Of a DNA stretch of 64,000 bases, positions 39,424 to 48,964 are shown piece by piece (positions within the stretch are counted from its first letter, which is position 1; each line of letters starts with the position of its first letter). Location of the stretch: contig NZ_JAGOGJ010000007.1 of assembly GCF_017996735.1 (NCBI RefSeq), forward strand, positions 52,544-116,543, written 5' to 3'. The position numbers were made by a program, and so were the translations under genes. This DNA is from Niveispirillum sp. Lineage in GTDB: Bacteria > Pseudomonadota > Alphaproteobacteria > Azospirillales > Azospirillaceae. The notes under the pieces were generated by a model. It saw only the letters and a program-made list of their open reading frames with translations. It was not told the DNA's origin and ran no database searches.

Positions 39424-39502
39424 TCCCCCGGCGAAGGCCGGGCCCCGGTATCGTAGGGCGAGGCGCCTGCGGCCCCTGGACCCCGGCCTTCGCCGGGGTG
39501 AG
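39424..39502. repeat. Inverted CCCCGGC-GAAGGCCGGGG repeat (family C)
   Basis: CCCCCGGCGAAGGCCGGG (39425-39442) and CCCCGGCCTTCGCCGGGG (about 39481-39498) are each near-palindromic and lie inverted to each other. They fill the 198-base gap between the aldehyde dehydrogenase and saccharopine-dehydrogenase-like genes. Similar palindromes are common in intergenic regions of GC-rich alphaproteobacteria. Confidence 0.7.
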
Positions 39503-39549
39503 TGGGGGAAGGCGTTGATGTTATGGCACATCGACGCCTTCCCCAAACC

Positions 39550-40620
39550 TCACGCATAAACCTTTCCGAAACGGTTGGAAAGGAACAGGTCCAGCGGCAT
39601 CTGTTCCTGGCGGACGAAGCCCTTGGCCGGCAGGTGGCCGGCGGCCTGCAGATCCAGCATGGCGCAGATGCCGGCAGCGGTGCTCATCTGAATGGCCGAC
39701 AGGAAATGGCCTTCGACCTCTTCGCCATAGATGTGGCGGACGATGCTTTCCTGCTCCAGGCGGCCATGGCGCTTGCCGCTGACGGTGCAGAAAACCAGCA
39801 CCACATCCTGCATGGTGATGGGCAGGGCTTCTTCCAGCACTTCCTTCAGCAGGTCGCGGCGCCGCGCCAGACGCAGATCCTCCACCAGCAGCTTGATGAT
39901 GGCGCAATGGCCGGGATAGCGGACCGACTTGTAGGTCAGGTTCTCGACCTTGCCGGCCAGCGTCTCCGTCAGGGAGCCCAGACCGCCTGAAGTGTTGAAC
40001 GCCTCATAGGTCACCCCTTCCAGGGCGAATTCTTCCAGGTCTTCCAGGGGCGGCAGCTCGACATTGCGGCCGTCCTGCACGGCTTCGCACGGGTTCAGAT
40101 ATTCGTTGATCAGGCCGTCGGTGGACCAGGTCAGATTATATTTCAGGGCATTGGTGGGATAGCGGGGCAGGGCGCCCACGCGCAATTGCACATCGCGCAG
40201 GCTGTCGAAGCCGGCGGCCAGGCCGTGGGCCGCGATGGAGACGAAACCCGGCGCCAGACCGCATTGCGGGACGAAGGCGCTGTTGGCCTTGGCCGCCACT
40301 TCCTTCACGACACGCGTGCTGGCCACATCTTCGGTCAGGTCGAAATAATGGATGCCGGCATCATAGGCGCCATAGGCCACCGTGGAGGTGGTGTGGAAGG
40401 GCAGCGCGTTCAGCACGGCATACTGGCCCGCCATGGCCTTGCGCAAGGCGGTCCCATCATTGATGTCCAGTTGTACCGTGTCCACGCCCAGGGCGGTGAA
40501 ACGGGTCAGGGCGTCGGCACTGTAATCGGCGACGGTGACCCTGTATTCCCCCGTGCGACGCAGCAGCAGGGTGATGGCGATGCCGATCTTGCCGGCGCCC
40601 AGCAGCAGGATGTTCTTCAT
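39550..40620 (-). CDS. Saccharopine dehydrogenase-like protein
   Basis: A 356-residue protein with an N-terminal Rossmann fold (ILLLGAGKIGIAITLLL) followed by a saccharopine-dehydrogenase-type catalytic domain (about 120-330: FVPQCGLAPGFVSIAAHGLA, TWSTDGLINEYLNPCEAVQDG). It most resembles the glutamate-forming saccharopine dehydrogenase (LYS9-like) that yields aminoadipate semialdehyde, the substrate of the AmaB-type enzyme encoded next to it. A lysine-ketoglutarate reductase is not in the window, so another lysine- or pipecolate-derived substrate is possible. Confidence 0.85.
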   Translation of the reverse strand: MKNILLLGAGKIGIAITLLLRRTGEYRVTVADYSADALTRFTALGVDTVQLDINDGTALRKAMAGQYAVLNALPFHTTSTVAYGAYDAGIHYFDLTEDVASTRVVKEVAAKANSAFVPQCGLAPGFVSIAAHGLAAGFDSLRDVQLRVGALPRYPTNALKYNLTWSTDGLINEYLNPCEAVQDGRNVELPPLEDLEEFALEGVTYEAFNTSGGLGSLTETLAGKVENLTYKSVRYPGHCAIIKLLVEDLRLARRRDLLKEVLEEALPITMQDVVLVFCTVSGKRHGRLEQESIVRHIYGEEVEGHFLSAIQMSTAAGICAMLDLQAAGHLPAKGFVRQEQMPLDLFLSNRFGKVYA

Positions 40621-40719
40621 ATTGCTCCCCGTTTCCCGAATTGGATTAAGGGGATGGTGCCGCCCGGTGCCGCCGATCGGAAGGCGGCAATCTGTCGATA
40701 TGCAGGGTAAATGCCGACG

Positions 40720-42348
40720 TTACGCCGGTTGATGTGGCGGATCGTCGGCCATCTGGCGCAGCTTGGCCAAGAGGGCCTCGATGCTGGTGGGCTTGGTCAG
40801 CATCTGGGTGCCGCTGGGCAATCGCGCCGTGTCGGCGCGATCGATATAGCCGGTGAGGAACAGGATCTTCAGGTGCGGCCAGCGCGCCATGGCCAGTTCG
40901 GCCAATTGCCGTCCATTGGTGCCCGGCAGGCCCACATCGCTTACCAGAAACTGGATGTCGGGATGGTCGGTCAGGATGTCGAGGGCCGCATCGGCATTGC
41001 CCGCCTGATGCACCACATGCCCCTGTTCCTCCAGCGCCTCGGCCAGGACCAGACGGATCAGCACCTCATCCTCCACCAGCAGCAGCCGGTAGTGCGAACG
41101 GGTGGTTTCGGGGGCGGGGGGGGGCGGCGTCTCCTCACGTACCTGCTCCGGCCCGGCCTCCCCGTGGCAGGGCAGGTGCAGGGTCACCTTGGTGCCATGC
41201 CCCTCCCGGCTGTCCAGTGTCAGGAAACCGCCCGATTGCCGCGCGAATCCGTAAAGCTGGGACAGGCCAAGGCCGGTGCCATGGCCCACGGGCTTGGTAG
41301 TGAAGAAAGGTTCCACGGCGCGGGCCAGCACCTCTGCCGACATGCCGATGCCGGTATCGGCAATGGAGAGGGTGGCATATTCGCCCTCTTCCACCTCGTT
41401 CGCGGCCGCCGCCGCCCCGTCCACATGGCGCATACGGGTGGCGATGGTCAGGGTGCCGCCAAACGGCATGGCATCGCGGGCATTGACGGCCAGATTGAGG
41501 ATGCCGCTTTCCACCTGATGCGGGTCGGCCCAGGCGGAACAGATCCCGTCGCTCAGGTCCAGATGAAGCCGTACATCCTCTCCCACCGACCGGCGGACCA
41601 GTTCGGCCATGCCGCCGGCCAGTATATTCAGATCGATCGCCTCGGGCTGCAGCGGCTGCCGCCGGGCGAAGGCCAGCAGGCGCTGGGTGACGGCACCCGC
41701 CGTTTCCAGCGCGGATCGGGCGGTCGCCATATGGCGTTCGATATCCGGCTGGTTGGGGAGAAGGCGGGCCGACACGAGTTCCAGGCTGTTGCCGATCACC
41801 TGCAGAAGATTGTTGAAATCATGGGCGACACTGCCGGTCAGCCGACCGATGGTTTCCAGCTTCTGGGCCTGGAACAGGGCCTCGCGCGCTTCCTCCAGCG
41901 CCTGCTGGGCCTGACGGCGTTCGGTGATGTCGCGCGTGACCTTGGCAAACCCGACCAGGGTGCCGTCATCTTCCCGAACTGCTTCCACCACTGTGCTGGC
42001 CCAGAAATGGGTGCCGTCCTGGCGCACACGCCATCCCTCTGCCTCGAACCGGCCTTCCGCCAGGGCCGTGGCCAGGATGTGGGCCGGCAGGCCGCTGCGC
42101 ACATCCTCCTCCCGGAAAAAACGGGAGAAATGCTGGCCGGTAATCTCCGCCGCCCGATAACCCTTGAAACGCTGCGCACCCCGGTTCCAGCTCATGACAT
42201 GGCCGTGGGGGTCCAGCATGTAGATAGCGTAGTCATGAACGCTGTCGATCAGAACGCGCAAATGCCGCTCACCCACCGACTCCGGGACAAGGCTGGTCAG
42301 GGCATGGCTCAAGTTCGGGGTTTCCCACGGGGAGAAATAATCAGGCAT
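40720..42348 (-). CDS. PAS-containing hybrid histidine kinase with receiver domain
   Basis: A 542-residue cytoplasmic sensor kinase without membrane helices. A PAS domain (about 30-145: DSVHDYAIYMLDPHGHVMSWN) with a following PAC motif leads to a HisKA-type dimerisation region with the phosphorylated His176 in GSVAHDFNNLL. The ATP-binding HATPase domain follows (about 280-400; NARDAMP, DTGIGM, GTGLGL). A C-terminal receiver domain (about 425-540) has phospho-acceptor Asp471 (VSDVGLPG). ATG 42348 is used because the frame upstream encodes an unrelated basic stretch. This layout is common in alphaproteobacterial light- or redox-sensing kinases, but no chromophore site is evident. The LysR gene lies just upstream. 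Confidence 0.9.
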   Translation of the reverse strand: MPDYFSPWETPNLSHALTSLVPESVGERHLRVLIDSVHDYAIYMLDPHGHVMSWNRGAQRFKGYRAAEITGQHFSRFFREEDVRSGLPAHILATALAEGRFEAEGWRVRQDGTHFWASTVVEAVREDDGTLVGFAKVTRDITERRQAQQALEEAREALFQAQKLETIGRLTGSVAHDFNNLLQVIGNSLELVSARLLPNQPDIERHMATARSALETAGAVTQRLLAFARRQPLQPEAIDLNILAGGMAELVRRSVGEDVRLHLDLSDGICSAWADPHQVESGILNLAVNARDAMPFGGTLTIATRMRHVDGAAAAANEVEEGEYATLSIADTGIGMSAEVLARAVEPFFTTKPVGHGTGLGLSQLYGFARQSGGFLTLDSREGHGTKVTLHLPCHGEAGPEQVREETPPPPAPETTRSHYRLLLVEDEVLIRLVLAEALEEQGHVVHQAGNADAALDILTDHPDIQFLVSDVGLPGTNGRQLAELAMARWPHLKILFLTGYIDRADTARLPSGTQMLTKPTSIEALLAKLRQMADDPPHQPA

Positions 42349-42465
42349 TGTGAAGCCCAGCCTTTCAGCGTCAATACCACCATTGGTTCTAGGCTTCTGT
42401 TTCCATTTGCATATTAGCAGACGATTCCGCCATACCCACCGCAATTCGGTCCCGGTGCCGCGATG

Positions 42466-43344
42466 TCACAGCCGACCGACATGGGATTTCAGATAATCGA
42501 CCAGAAGGGACACTTTGGGCGACAGGTGGCGGCGGTGCGGATAGACGGCCCAGATGCCCTCGTCGGGCGGCCGGTTCGTCTCCAGCAGGCTGACCAGTGT
42601 GCCCGCCGCAAGGTCGGCCTCGACATAGAAGTCCGGCAACTGGCACAGGCCCAGCCCCTGGCGTGCCGCATCCAGAACCGCGAATCCGCTGTTGCAGCGC
42701 CAATTTCCCGTCGGGCGGAATTCCACCTGCCGGCCGTTTTCGCTGAAATGCCAGAATTCCGCCGTGCCGGTCAGGCTGGCATGGCGGGACAGGTCATCCA
42801 GGCTGACCGGCGACCCATGCCGGTCCAGATAGGCGGGGGCGGCACAGAGATGGCGGCGGCGCGACGCCAGCCGTACCGCGATCAGCCGGCTGTCATCCAG
42901 GCTGGTGCCGGTCCGCACGGCCAGATCGAAACCTTCCCCCACCAGATCGACAATGCGGTTGGTCAGGTCGATGCTGACCGAAAGCTGAGGATGGGTCAGC
43001 AGGAACCGATTGACCAGCGGCACGATGAACCGTTCCCCATAGGCGATGGAGCAGGTCAGGCGCAGATGGCCGCGCGGGGCGCCGTCGCTTTCGCTGATGG
43101 TGGAAAAGGCCTCGTCCCGTTCTTCTACCAGCCGGCGGCAGCGTTCCAGGAAGGTGCGGCCCGCATCGGTGACGCTGACCCGCCGCGTGGTGCGGTAGAG
43201 CAGGCGCACCTGCAACCGGTCCTCCAGCCGCGCCACCTCCCGGCTGACATGGGAGGTGGAGACGCCCAGGCGCGTGGCGGCGGCGGAAAAGCTTTCCGTT
43301 TCACACACGGCGATGAAACTGTCGATCCCGTCCCAGGAGCCCAT
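42466..43344 (-). CDS. LysR-family regulator
   Basis: A 292-residue LysR protein with an N-terminal winged helix (about 1-62: FIAVCETESFSAAATRLG, STSHVSREVARLEDRLQ) and a C-terminal effector-binding domain. The N-terminal part resembles the CrgA/YafC-type subgroup. ATG 43344 is preferred, with GGGA 8 bases upstream. The gene is divergent from the glutathione-dependent formaldehyde dehydrogenase gene 141 bases away, so it may regulate it. No clear T-N11-A palindrome was singled out in that gap. Confidence 0.9.
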   Translation of the reverse strand: MGSWDGIDSFIAVCETESFSAAATRLGVSTSHVSREVARLEDRLQVRLLYRTTRRVSVTDAGRTFLERCRRLVEERDEAFSTISESDGAPRGHLRLTCSIAYGERFIVPLVNRFLLTHPQLSVSIDLTNRIVDLVGEGFDLAVRTGTSLDDSRLIAVRLASRRRHLCAAPAYLDRHGSPVSLDDLSRHASLTGTAEFWHFSENGRQVEFRPTGNWRCNSGFAVLDAARQGLGLCQLPDFYVEADLAAGTLVSLLETNRPPDEGIWAVYPHRRHLSPKVSLLVDYLKSHVGRL

Positions 43345-43484
43345 GATTGTTCCCACACAGCAATAATCATTTGTCAAAATGCATGATCGTTGCCGGGGCT
43401 TTCAAGCTATAGTCCGTGCCTGACCGTTCGTGCCCACCGGGCCGGACGTGCCCCTTATTGACCCCTGATCGGAACGACATCGCC

Positions 43485-44594
43485 ATGAAGACCCGCGCCG
43501 CCGTCGCATTCGAGGCCAAGAAGCCGCTGGAAATCGTCGAACTGGACCTGGAAGGCCCGAAGGCCGGTGAGGTTCTGGTGGAGATCATGGCCACGGGCAT
43601 CTGCCACACGGATGCCTATACGCTGGATGGGTTCGACAGCGAAGGCATCTTCCCCTCCATCCTGGGCCATGAAGGGGCCGGGATCGTGCGCGAGGTGGGC
43701 GCCGGCGTCACCTCCCTGAAGCCGGGTGACCATGTCATCCCGCTCTACACCCCGGAATGCCGCCAGTGCAAAAGCTGCCTGTCGCGCAAGACCAACCTGT
43801 GTACGGCTATCCGCGCGACCCAGGGCAAGGGCCTGATGCCCGACGGCACCACGCGCTTCAGCTACAAGGGTCAGCCGATCTATCACTATATGGGCTGTTC
43901 CACCTTCTCCAACTTCACGGTGTTGCCGGAGATCGCGGTCGCCAAGATCCGGGAGGACGCGCCGTTCCAGTCCTCCTGCTATATCGGTTGCGGCGTGACC
44001 ACGGGCGTGGGTGCCGTCACCAACACGGCCAAGGTGGAGCCCGGTTCGAACGTTGTGATCTTCGGCCTGGGCGGCATCGGCCTGAACGTGATCCAGGCGG
44101 CCCGCATGGTGGGTGCCGACAAGATCATCGGTGTCGATATCAATGACCGCAAGGCGGAATGGGGCAAGCGCTTCGGCATGACCCATTTTGTCAATCCGCA
44201 GAAGATCGAGGGCGATATCGTCCAGCATCTGGTGGCCCTGACCGACGGTGGCGCCGATTACACGTTCGACTGCACCGGTAACACGGTGGTGATGCGTCAG
44301 GCGCTGGAAGCCTGCCATCGCGGCTGGGGCGTGTCGGTGGTGATCGGCGTGGCCGAGGCCGGCAAGGAGATTTCGACGCGTCCGTTCCAACTGGTCACGG
44401 GCCGCGTCTGGAAGGGCTCGGCTTTTGGTGGCGCGCGCGGCCGCACCGACGTGCCGAAGATCGTCGACTGGTACATGCAGGGCAAGATCGAGATCGACCC
44501 GATGATCACCCATGTCCTGACGCTGGAAGAGATCAACAAGGGTTTCGACCTGATGCATGCGGGTGAGAGCATCCGCAGCGTGGTGGTTTATTGA
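43485..44594 (+). CDS. frmA: S-(hydroxymethyl)glutathione dehydrogenase (class III alcohol dehydrogenase)
   Basis: A 369-residue NAD- and zinc-dependent dehydrogenase that oxidises the glutathione adduct of formaldehyde; such enzymes also reduce S-nitrosoglutathione. The catalytic-zinc segments [12 protein letters not shown] and [12 protein letters not shown], the structural-zinc cysteines [15 protein letters not shown], and [16 protein letters not shown] of the NAD fold are all present. ATG 43485 gives the family length. The next gene encodes the following enzyme of the pathway, S-formylglutathione hydrolase. A divergent LysR gene may regulate it. Confidence 0.96.
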   Translation: MKTRAAVAFEAKKPLEIVELDLEGPKAGEVLVEIMATGICHTDAYTLDGFDSEGIFPSILGHEGAGIVREVGAGVTSLKPGDHVIPLYTPECRQCKSCLSRKTNLCTAIRATQGKGLMPDGTTRFSYKGQPIYHYMGCSTFSNFTVLPEIAVAKIREDAPFQSSCYIGCGVTTGVGAVTNTAKVEPGSNVVIFGLGGIGLNVIQAARMVGADKIIGVDINDRKAEWGKRFGMTHFVNPQKIEGDIVQHLVALTDGGADYTFDCTGNTVVMRQALEACHRGWGVSVVIGVAEAGKEISTRPFQLVTGRVWKGSAFGGARGRTDVPKIVDWYMQGKIEIDPMITHVLTLEEINKGFDLMHAGESIRSVVVY

Positions 44595-44608
44595 TTTTCA
44601 CCGTCGCT

Positions 44609-44743
44609 CCCTCACCCTCCCATCGGCTGGCGCCGACGGGCCCCCTCCCTCTCCCACTGTCGTGGGCGAGGGGCGAAATTTCAGCCCTCGCCCGCTTGCG
44701 GGAGAGGGAGGGGCCCAAGCCTTCCGGCTTGGGAGGGTGAGGG
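44609..44743. repeat. Paired inverted hairpin repeat, family A (copy 3)
   Basis: Two units face each other: 44609-44673 (CCCTCACCCTCCC to GCGAGGG) and 44685-44743 (CCCTCGCCCGC to GTGAGGG), separated by 11 bases. Their hairpin stems differ from those of other copies but remain paired. The repeat fills the 182-base gap between the two formaldehyde-oxidation genes, ending 34 bases before the hydrolase ATG. Confidence 0.85.
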
Positions 44744-44776
44744 AGCCCCGTTACCACCCCAATCCGGCGATCCCCC

Positions 44777-45613
44777 ATGACCTTTGAAACCGTCTCCACC
44801 ACCCGGTCGCATGGCGGTGTGCAGGGCGTTTACCGCCATGCCTCGACATCCACCGGCACGCCAATGGTGTTCAGTGTCTTCACGCCGCCGCAGGCCGCCG
44901 ACGGGACGAAGTGTCCCGTCGTCTGGTACCTGTCGGGCCTGACCTGTACCCATGCCAATGTGACGGAGAAGGGCGAATTCCGGCGCTGGGCGGCGGAACT
45001 GGGTCTGGTCATCGTCTGTCCGGATACCAGCCCGCGCGGCGAGGGTGTGGCCGATAATGCCGGCTGGGACCTGGGCCAGGGGGCGGGGTTCTATGTCGAT
45101 GCGACAGAAGCGCCGTGGGCGCCGCATTTCCGCATGTGGACCTATGTGACGGAAGAGCTGCCTTCCCTGGTGGCGGCCCATTTCCCGGTGGATATGGACC
45201 GGCAGGGCATTACCGGCCATTCCATGGGCGGGCATGGCGCCCTGACCGTGGCCCTGCGCCATCCCGGCCGCTTCAAATCCGTGTCCGCCTTCGCGCCCAT
45301 CGTGGCCCCGGCCCAGGTGCCGTGGGGACAGAAGGCGTTCCCGGCCTATCTGGGCGGGGATAAATCCTCTTGGCGCCGGCATGATGCCGTGGCCCTGATC
45401 ACGGACGGGGCACGGCTGCCCGACCTGCTGGTCGATCAGGGGGCGGCCGACGGGTTCCTGGAAAACCAGCTTCGTCCGCAATTGCTGGCCGATGCCTGCG
45501 CCAAGGCGGGCATCCCCCTGACCCTGCGCCTGCAGGACGGGTACGACCATTCCTACTATTTCATTTCCAGCTTCATGGAAGATCATCTGCGCTGGCACGC
45601 GGCGCGGCTGTGA
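44777..45613 (+). CDS. fghA: S-formylglutathione hydrolase
   Basis: A 278-residue serine hydrolase of the esterase D family that splits S-formylglutathione into formate and glutathione. The nucleophile is Ser149 in GHSMGGHGA. The Asp lies in DQGAADGF, and the His in DGYDHSYYF. LSGLTCTHANV near residue 55 is a family hallmark. It follows the glutathione-dependent formaldehyde dehydrogenase gene and completes the pathway. Its last 41 bases overlap the convergent LysR gene. Confidence 0.95.
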   Translation: MTFETVSTTRSHGGVQGVYRHASTSTGTPMVFSVFTPPQAADGTKCPVVWYLSGLTCTHANVTEKGEFRRWAAELGLVIVCPDTSPRGEGVADNAGWDLGQGAGFYVDATEAPWAPHFRMWTYVTEELPSLVAAHFPVDMDRQGITGHSMGGHGALTVALRHPGRFKSVSAFAPIVAPAQVPWGQKAFPAYLGGDKSSWRRHDAVALITDGARLPDLLVDQGAADGFLENQLRPQLLADACAKAGIPLTLRLQDGYDHSYYFISSFMEDHLRWHAARL

Positions 45614-46484
45614 TGGCCGTGCCGCACTGGTCCGCCAGCCAGCCGGCAAGCGCGGTCAGCGCCGGTCCCGGCAGGCGTGACTTGGGCCAGACCAGCCAAT
45701 AGCGGCCCAGCGTGATGGTGGTGGCAAAGGGCTGGACCAGCCGGCCCGCCGCCACCTCCTTCGCGAACATCATCGCGGGCGCCAGGGCCACGCCATGGCC
45801 CTGCAGCGCCGCCTCCACCATGATCCAGGAACTGTCGAAGACGGGGCCGCGCAGGGGTGGGCAGACGGTGTCGGCCGCCGCGAACCAGCGCGGCCATTCA
45901 TCCGACCGATAGGAACGCAGCAACCGCTCGCCCGCCAGATCGGCCGGGGATTTCAACCGCGCCGCCACGGACGGCAGGCAGAGCGGGGCCATCGGCGCCT
46001 CCAGCAGCGGCTGCACCTCCATCCCGTGCCAGGCGCCATCACCGAACTTGATGGCGGCGTCCAGCCCTTCCGCCTGGATATCCACACGGTTGTTGTTGGT
46101 GGACAGGCGCAGATCCACGAACGGGTTCGCATCCAGGAAGGCATCGATGCGCGGCAGCAGCCAGCCCGCCGCGAAGGTGCCCACCACCCCCACCGACAGC
46201 GGTTCCGTCACCGGCCCGCCATCGAACCGGTGCAGCAGCCGGGCGATCTGATCGAAACTGTCGCGCACGCCGGGCAGCAGGGCCATGCCCTCATCCGTCA
46301 GGACCAGCCCGCGCGGCAGGCGGCGGAACAGCAGCGCGCCCAGCCGTTCCTCCAGCCCCTTCACCTGATGGCTGACGGCGGCCTGTGTCACGCATAGTTC
46401 GATGGCGGCCTTGGTGAAGGACAGGTGGCGGGCCGACGCCTCGAAGGCGCGCAGGGCGTTCAGCGGCAGGTGCGGGCGGGTCAT
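45573..46484 (-). CDS. ampR: AmpR-type LysR regulator of the adjacent beta-lactamase
   Basis: A 303-residue LysR protein. The N-terminus RPHLPLNALRAFEASARHL, then FTKAAIELCVTQAAVSHQVK, is close to AmpR and GcvA. It is divergent from a class A beta-lactamase gene 96 bases away, the standard ampR-bla arrangement in which peptidoglycan fragments switch AmpR from repressor to activator. A T-rich stretch around 46492-46506 (CTAGTTTTTCTAATG) may hold its site but is not a clear match. The 3' end overlaps the end of fghA. Confidence 0.88.
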   Translation of the reverse strand: MTRPHLPLNALRAFEASARHLSFTKAAIELCVTQAAVSHQVKGLEERLGALLFRRLPRGLVLTDEGMALLPGVRDSFDQIARLLHRFDGGPVTEPLSVGVVGTFAAGWLLPRIDAFLDANPFVDLRLSTNNNRVDIQAEGLDAAIKFGDGAWHGMEVQPLLEAPMAPLCLPSVAARLKSPADLAGERLLRSYRSDEWPRWFAAADTVCPPLRGPVFDSSWIMVEAALQGHGVALAPAMMFAKEVAAGRLVQPFATTITLGRYWLVWPKSRLPGPALTALAGWLADQCGTAITAAPRASADDLP

Positions 46485-46580
46485 GGTTGGCCTAGTTTTT
46501 CTAATGCTTCATCCGATTTATCACAGTTTGCCGGGGGCCGTCAGCTTGGATAGCGTGGGGAAACAACACGGGAGACGGAC

Positions 46581-47477
46581 ATGCTTTCACGACGCCAATT
46601 GATTGGAAATACGGTATTTTTCGGGGCGCTGGCCGGTATTGGCCTCAGCCTGCCCGGGCGTGTGGCCGGGGGCGCCACGCCGCTGGGTGACATGAAGGCA
46701 GCTATTGGCGGTCTGGAACGGGCGCGGGGCGGGCGGCTGGGTGTGGCGCTGCTGGACCTGGCCACCGGGGCCGGGGCCGATTGGCGCGGGGAAGAACGTT
46801 TCGCCATGTGCAGCACGTTCAAGTTCCTGCTGGCCGCCTTCATCCTGTCGCGGGTCGATGCGGGGGCGGAGCGCCTGGACCGGGTGGTGATGTTCGGCAA
46901 GCAGGATCTGGTGCAATGGTCACCCCTGACCGGACCGCAGGCGGGCAAGGGCATGAGCGTGGCGGCGCTGTGCGAGGCCATCATCATCCAGTCCGACAAT
47001 ACCGGCGCCAATGTCCTGATGCGCGAAAGCGGCGGGCCGGAGGCGCTGACCGCCTTTCTGCGCCGCGTCGGGGACAGGGTGACGCGGGTCGACCGGATCG
47101 AGCCGGGCATGAATGTCGTGCCGGCAGGGGATGAGCGGGACACGACCACACCCCTATCGATGCTGGGCCTGATGCGGAGCCTGCTGATCGGCGACGTGCT
47201 GACGCCAGCGTCGCGCCAGCGTCTGACGGACTGGATGATCGATAACCGCACGGGCGGGGCGCGGCTGCGGGCCGGGTTGCCGGCGGGTTGGCGCATCGGT
47301 GACAAGACCGGGTCCTATGGCGCCCTGAACAATGATATCGCCATCATCTGGCCGCCGGCCGGCGGGCCGTTGCTGCTGACCAGCTATTACCAGAATGAGG
47401 CGGCCAGTTCGGAGGAACGCAGCGCCATGCATGCCGAACTGGCCGCCCTGGTGGCCCGCCGGTACAAGACGGCGTGA
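46581..47477 (+). CDS. bla: Class A beta-lactamase
   Basis: A 298-residue periplasmic enzyme. The N-terminus has a twin-arginine pattern (SRRQLIG) before the hydrophobic stretch, as in L2-type enzymes. Active-site motifs, with Ambler numbers, are Ser78 in CSTFK (S70), SDN at 138-140 (S130), EPGMN with Glu174 (E166), and KTG at 242-244 (K234); the offset of 8 is constant throughout. A cysteine precedes the nucleophile (position 69) but its carbapenemase disulfide partner at 238 is absent (KTGSYG). It is probably inducible through the divergent AmpR gene. Spectrum cannot be stated; an L2- or chromosomal-type penicillinase/cephalosporinase is likely. Confidence 0.93.
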   Translation: MLSRRQLIGNTVFFGALAGIGLSLPGRVAGGATPLGDMKAAIGGLERARGGRLGVALLDLATGAGADWRGEERFAMCSTFKFLLAAFILSRVDAGAERLDRVVMFGKQDLVQWSPLTGPQAGKGMSVAALCEAIIIQSDNTGANVLMRESGGPEALTAFLRRVGDRVTRVDRIEPGMNVVPAGDERDTTTPLSMLGLMRSLLIGDVLTPASRQRLTDWMIDNRTGGARLRAGLPAGWRIGDKTGSYGALNNDIAIIWPPAGGPLLLTSYYQNEAASSEERSAMHAELAALVARRYKTA

Positions 47478-47584
47478 TGGAAGCCGGTGCGGGGGTGCGG
47501 CAACCCCGCACCGGGTTTTCCCCGGGATGGAAATCGGTTACCAAAGGGGGAGAAGAAAAAGCGGCGAAGGGGAGGGCCTTTGCG

Positions 47585-48865
47585 ATGATCATCGCCAGAC
47601 GGCTGTTCCTGGCGGCTGGCCTGCTTCTGCCCGTGCCGATGGTTGCGGCGCAGGCGCCGGTGCATCTGCGCATGTCCTGGTGGGGTGGCAATGATGTGCA
47701 TCGGGCGCATCTGCGCGCGCTGGAGGCGTTCGAGGCGCGGTACCCCCATATCAAGGTCACGGCCGAATATACGGGCTGGGTCGGGCATCTGGAGCGGCTG
47801 ACCACCCAGATCGCGGGCGGCACCGCGCCCGACGTGATGACCGTCAACTGGAATTGGCTGAAGCTGTTTTCCCGCGATGGGCAGGGGTTCCTGGACCTGA
47901 ACAATGTCGCGGACATCATCGACCTGACGCAGTTCGACCATGACGCCCTTTCCATGTCGTCGGTGCGCGGCAAGCTGAACGGCTTGCCGCCCAACATGAC
48001 GGCCCGGCTGTTCTGGTTCAACAAGACCACCTTTGCCAAGGCGGGCCTGCCCGTGCCTGACAGTTGGGACGCGCTGATGGCGGCGGGGCCGATCTTCCGT
48101 GACCGGCTGGGCCCCGATTATTACCCGCTGGACATGAATTTCCAGGATACGGTGGCCCTGCTCTATAGCTGGATGAGCCAGAAGACCCAGGCGCCCTTTA
48201 TCGACGAGGAGGGCAAGCGCCTGCTGCCCGGTCGCGACCTGCTGGTGGCGGCGGCGACGCTGTACCAGCGACTGGTGGATAATCACGTGGTCCCGTCGGC
48301 GCGTGAGCGGGCCAGTTTCGGGCATGTGCAGTTGCAGGAGACGCGGCCCTGGATCACCGGCCGCTATGCCGGCATCTATCAATGGACCAGTTCCGTCGGC
48401 AAATATGTGGAGACGCTGGAACCGGGGCAGAAGATGGTGCTGGCGCCCTATCCGCTGCTGCCGGGGGCTGCCGATCCGGGGCTGCTGTACAAGCCCGCCA
48501 TGATGTATGCCATCAACCGCCACACGGCCCATCCGCGCGAAGCGGCGCTGCTGCTGCAATTCCTGCTGAACGATCCGGAAGGGGTGCGCATCCTGGGTGC
48601 CCGGCGCGGGGTGCCGGCCAGCGCCGCTGCCCGCCGCATCCTGGAAGATGACGGGCAATTGACGGGGCTGGCCCTGGAAGGGCAGCGGCAGATCGAAAGC
48701 CTGCCACGCGGTATCGTCCTGTCGGGATATTATGAACATGCCCGCGTGCGGGACGGGTTCAACGACATATTGGAGAAACTCGGCTATGGCATGATGACGC
48801 CGGAAGAAGCCGGGCAGGCCATGGAACGGGAAATCAACGGCATCCTGAAAAGGGTGATCCGCTGA
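47585..48865 (+). CDS. ABC-type sugar-binding protein (solute-binding family 1)
   Basis: A 426-residue periplasmic protein with a signal peptide (about 1-22). LRMSWWGGNDVHRAHLRALEAF is the usual start of cluster-B sugar-binding proteins, with APDVMTVNWNWL and NMTARLFWFNKTTFAKAG further on. It resembles binding proteins for oligogalacturonides and plant oligosaccharides. The matching permease and ATPase genes are not in the window. The next gene is a GH105 glucuronyl hydrolase, which supports an unsaturated oligouronide as ligand. ATG 47585 starts the signal peptide; the frame is open upstream into the end of the beta-lactamase gene. Confidence 0.87.
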   Translation: MIIARRLFLAAGLLLPVPMVAAQAPVHLRMSWWGGNDVHRAHLRALEAFEARYPHIKVTAEYTGWVGHLERLTTQIAGGTAPDVMTVNWNWLKLFSRDGQGFLDLNNVADIIDLTQFDHDALSMSSVRGKLNGLPPNMTARLFWFNKTTFAKAGLPVPDSWDALMAAGPIFRDRLGPDYYPLDMNFQDTVALLYSWMSQKTQAPFIDEEGKRLLPGRDLLVAAATLYQRLVDNHVVPSARERASFGHVQLQETRPWITGRYAGIYQWTSSVGKYVETLEPGQKMVLAPYPLLPGAADPGLLYKPAMMYAINRHTAHPREAALLLQFLLNDPEGVRILGARRGVPASAAARRILEDDGQLTGLALEGQRQIESLPRGIVLSGYYEHARVRDGFNDILEKLGYGMMTPEEAGQAMEREINGILKRVIR

Positions 48866-48964
48866 TCTCCGAACGGGTAGGGAAAGCAATGATGACACCG
48901 GTTTCCGTTTCGAGTAGACAGAGAGATTGCCGCCGGTTCTCCCGTCCCTGGTGCCCAACCCATC

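Noticed and set aside
46485..46580. A defined AmpR binding site in the ampR-bla gap.
   Set aside because: Only a T-rich stretch with a loose T-N11-A fit was seen, not a convincing dyad.
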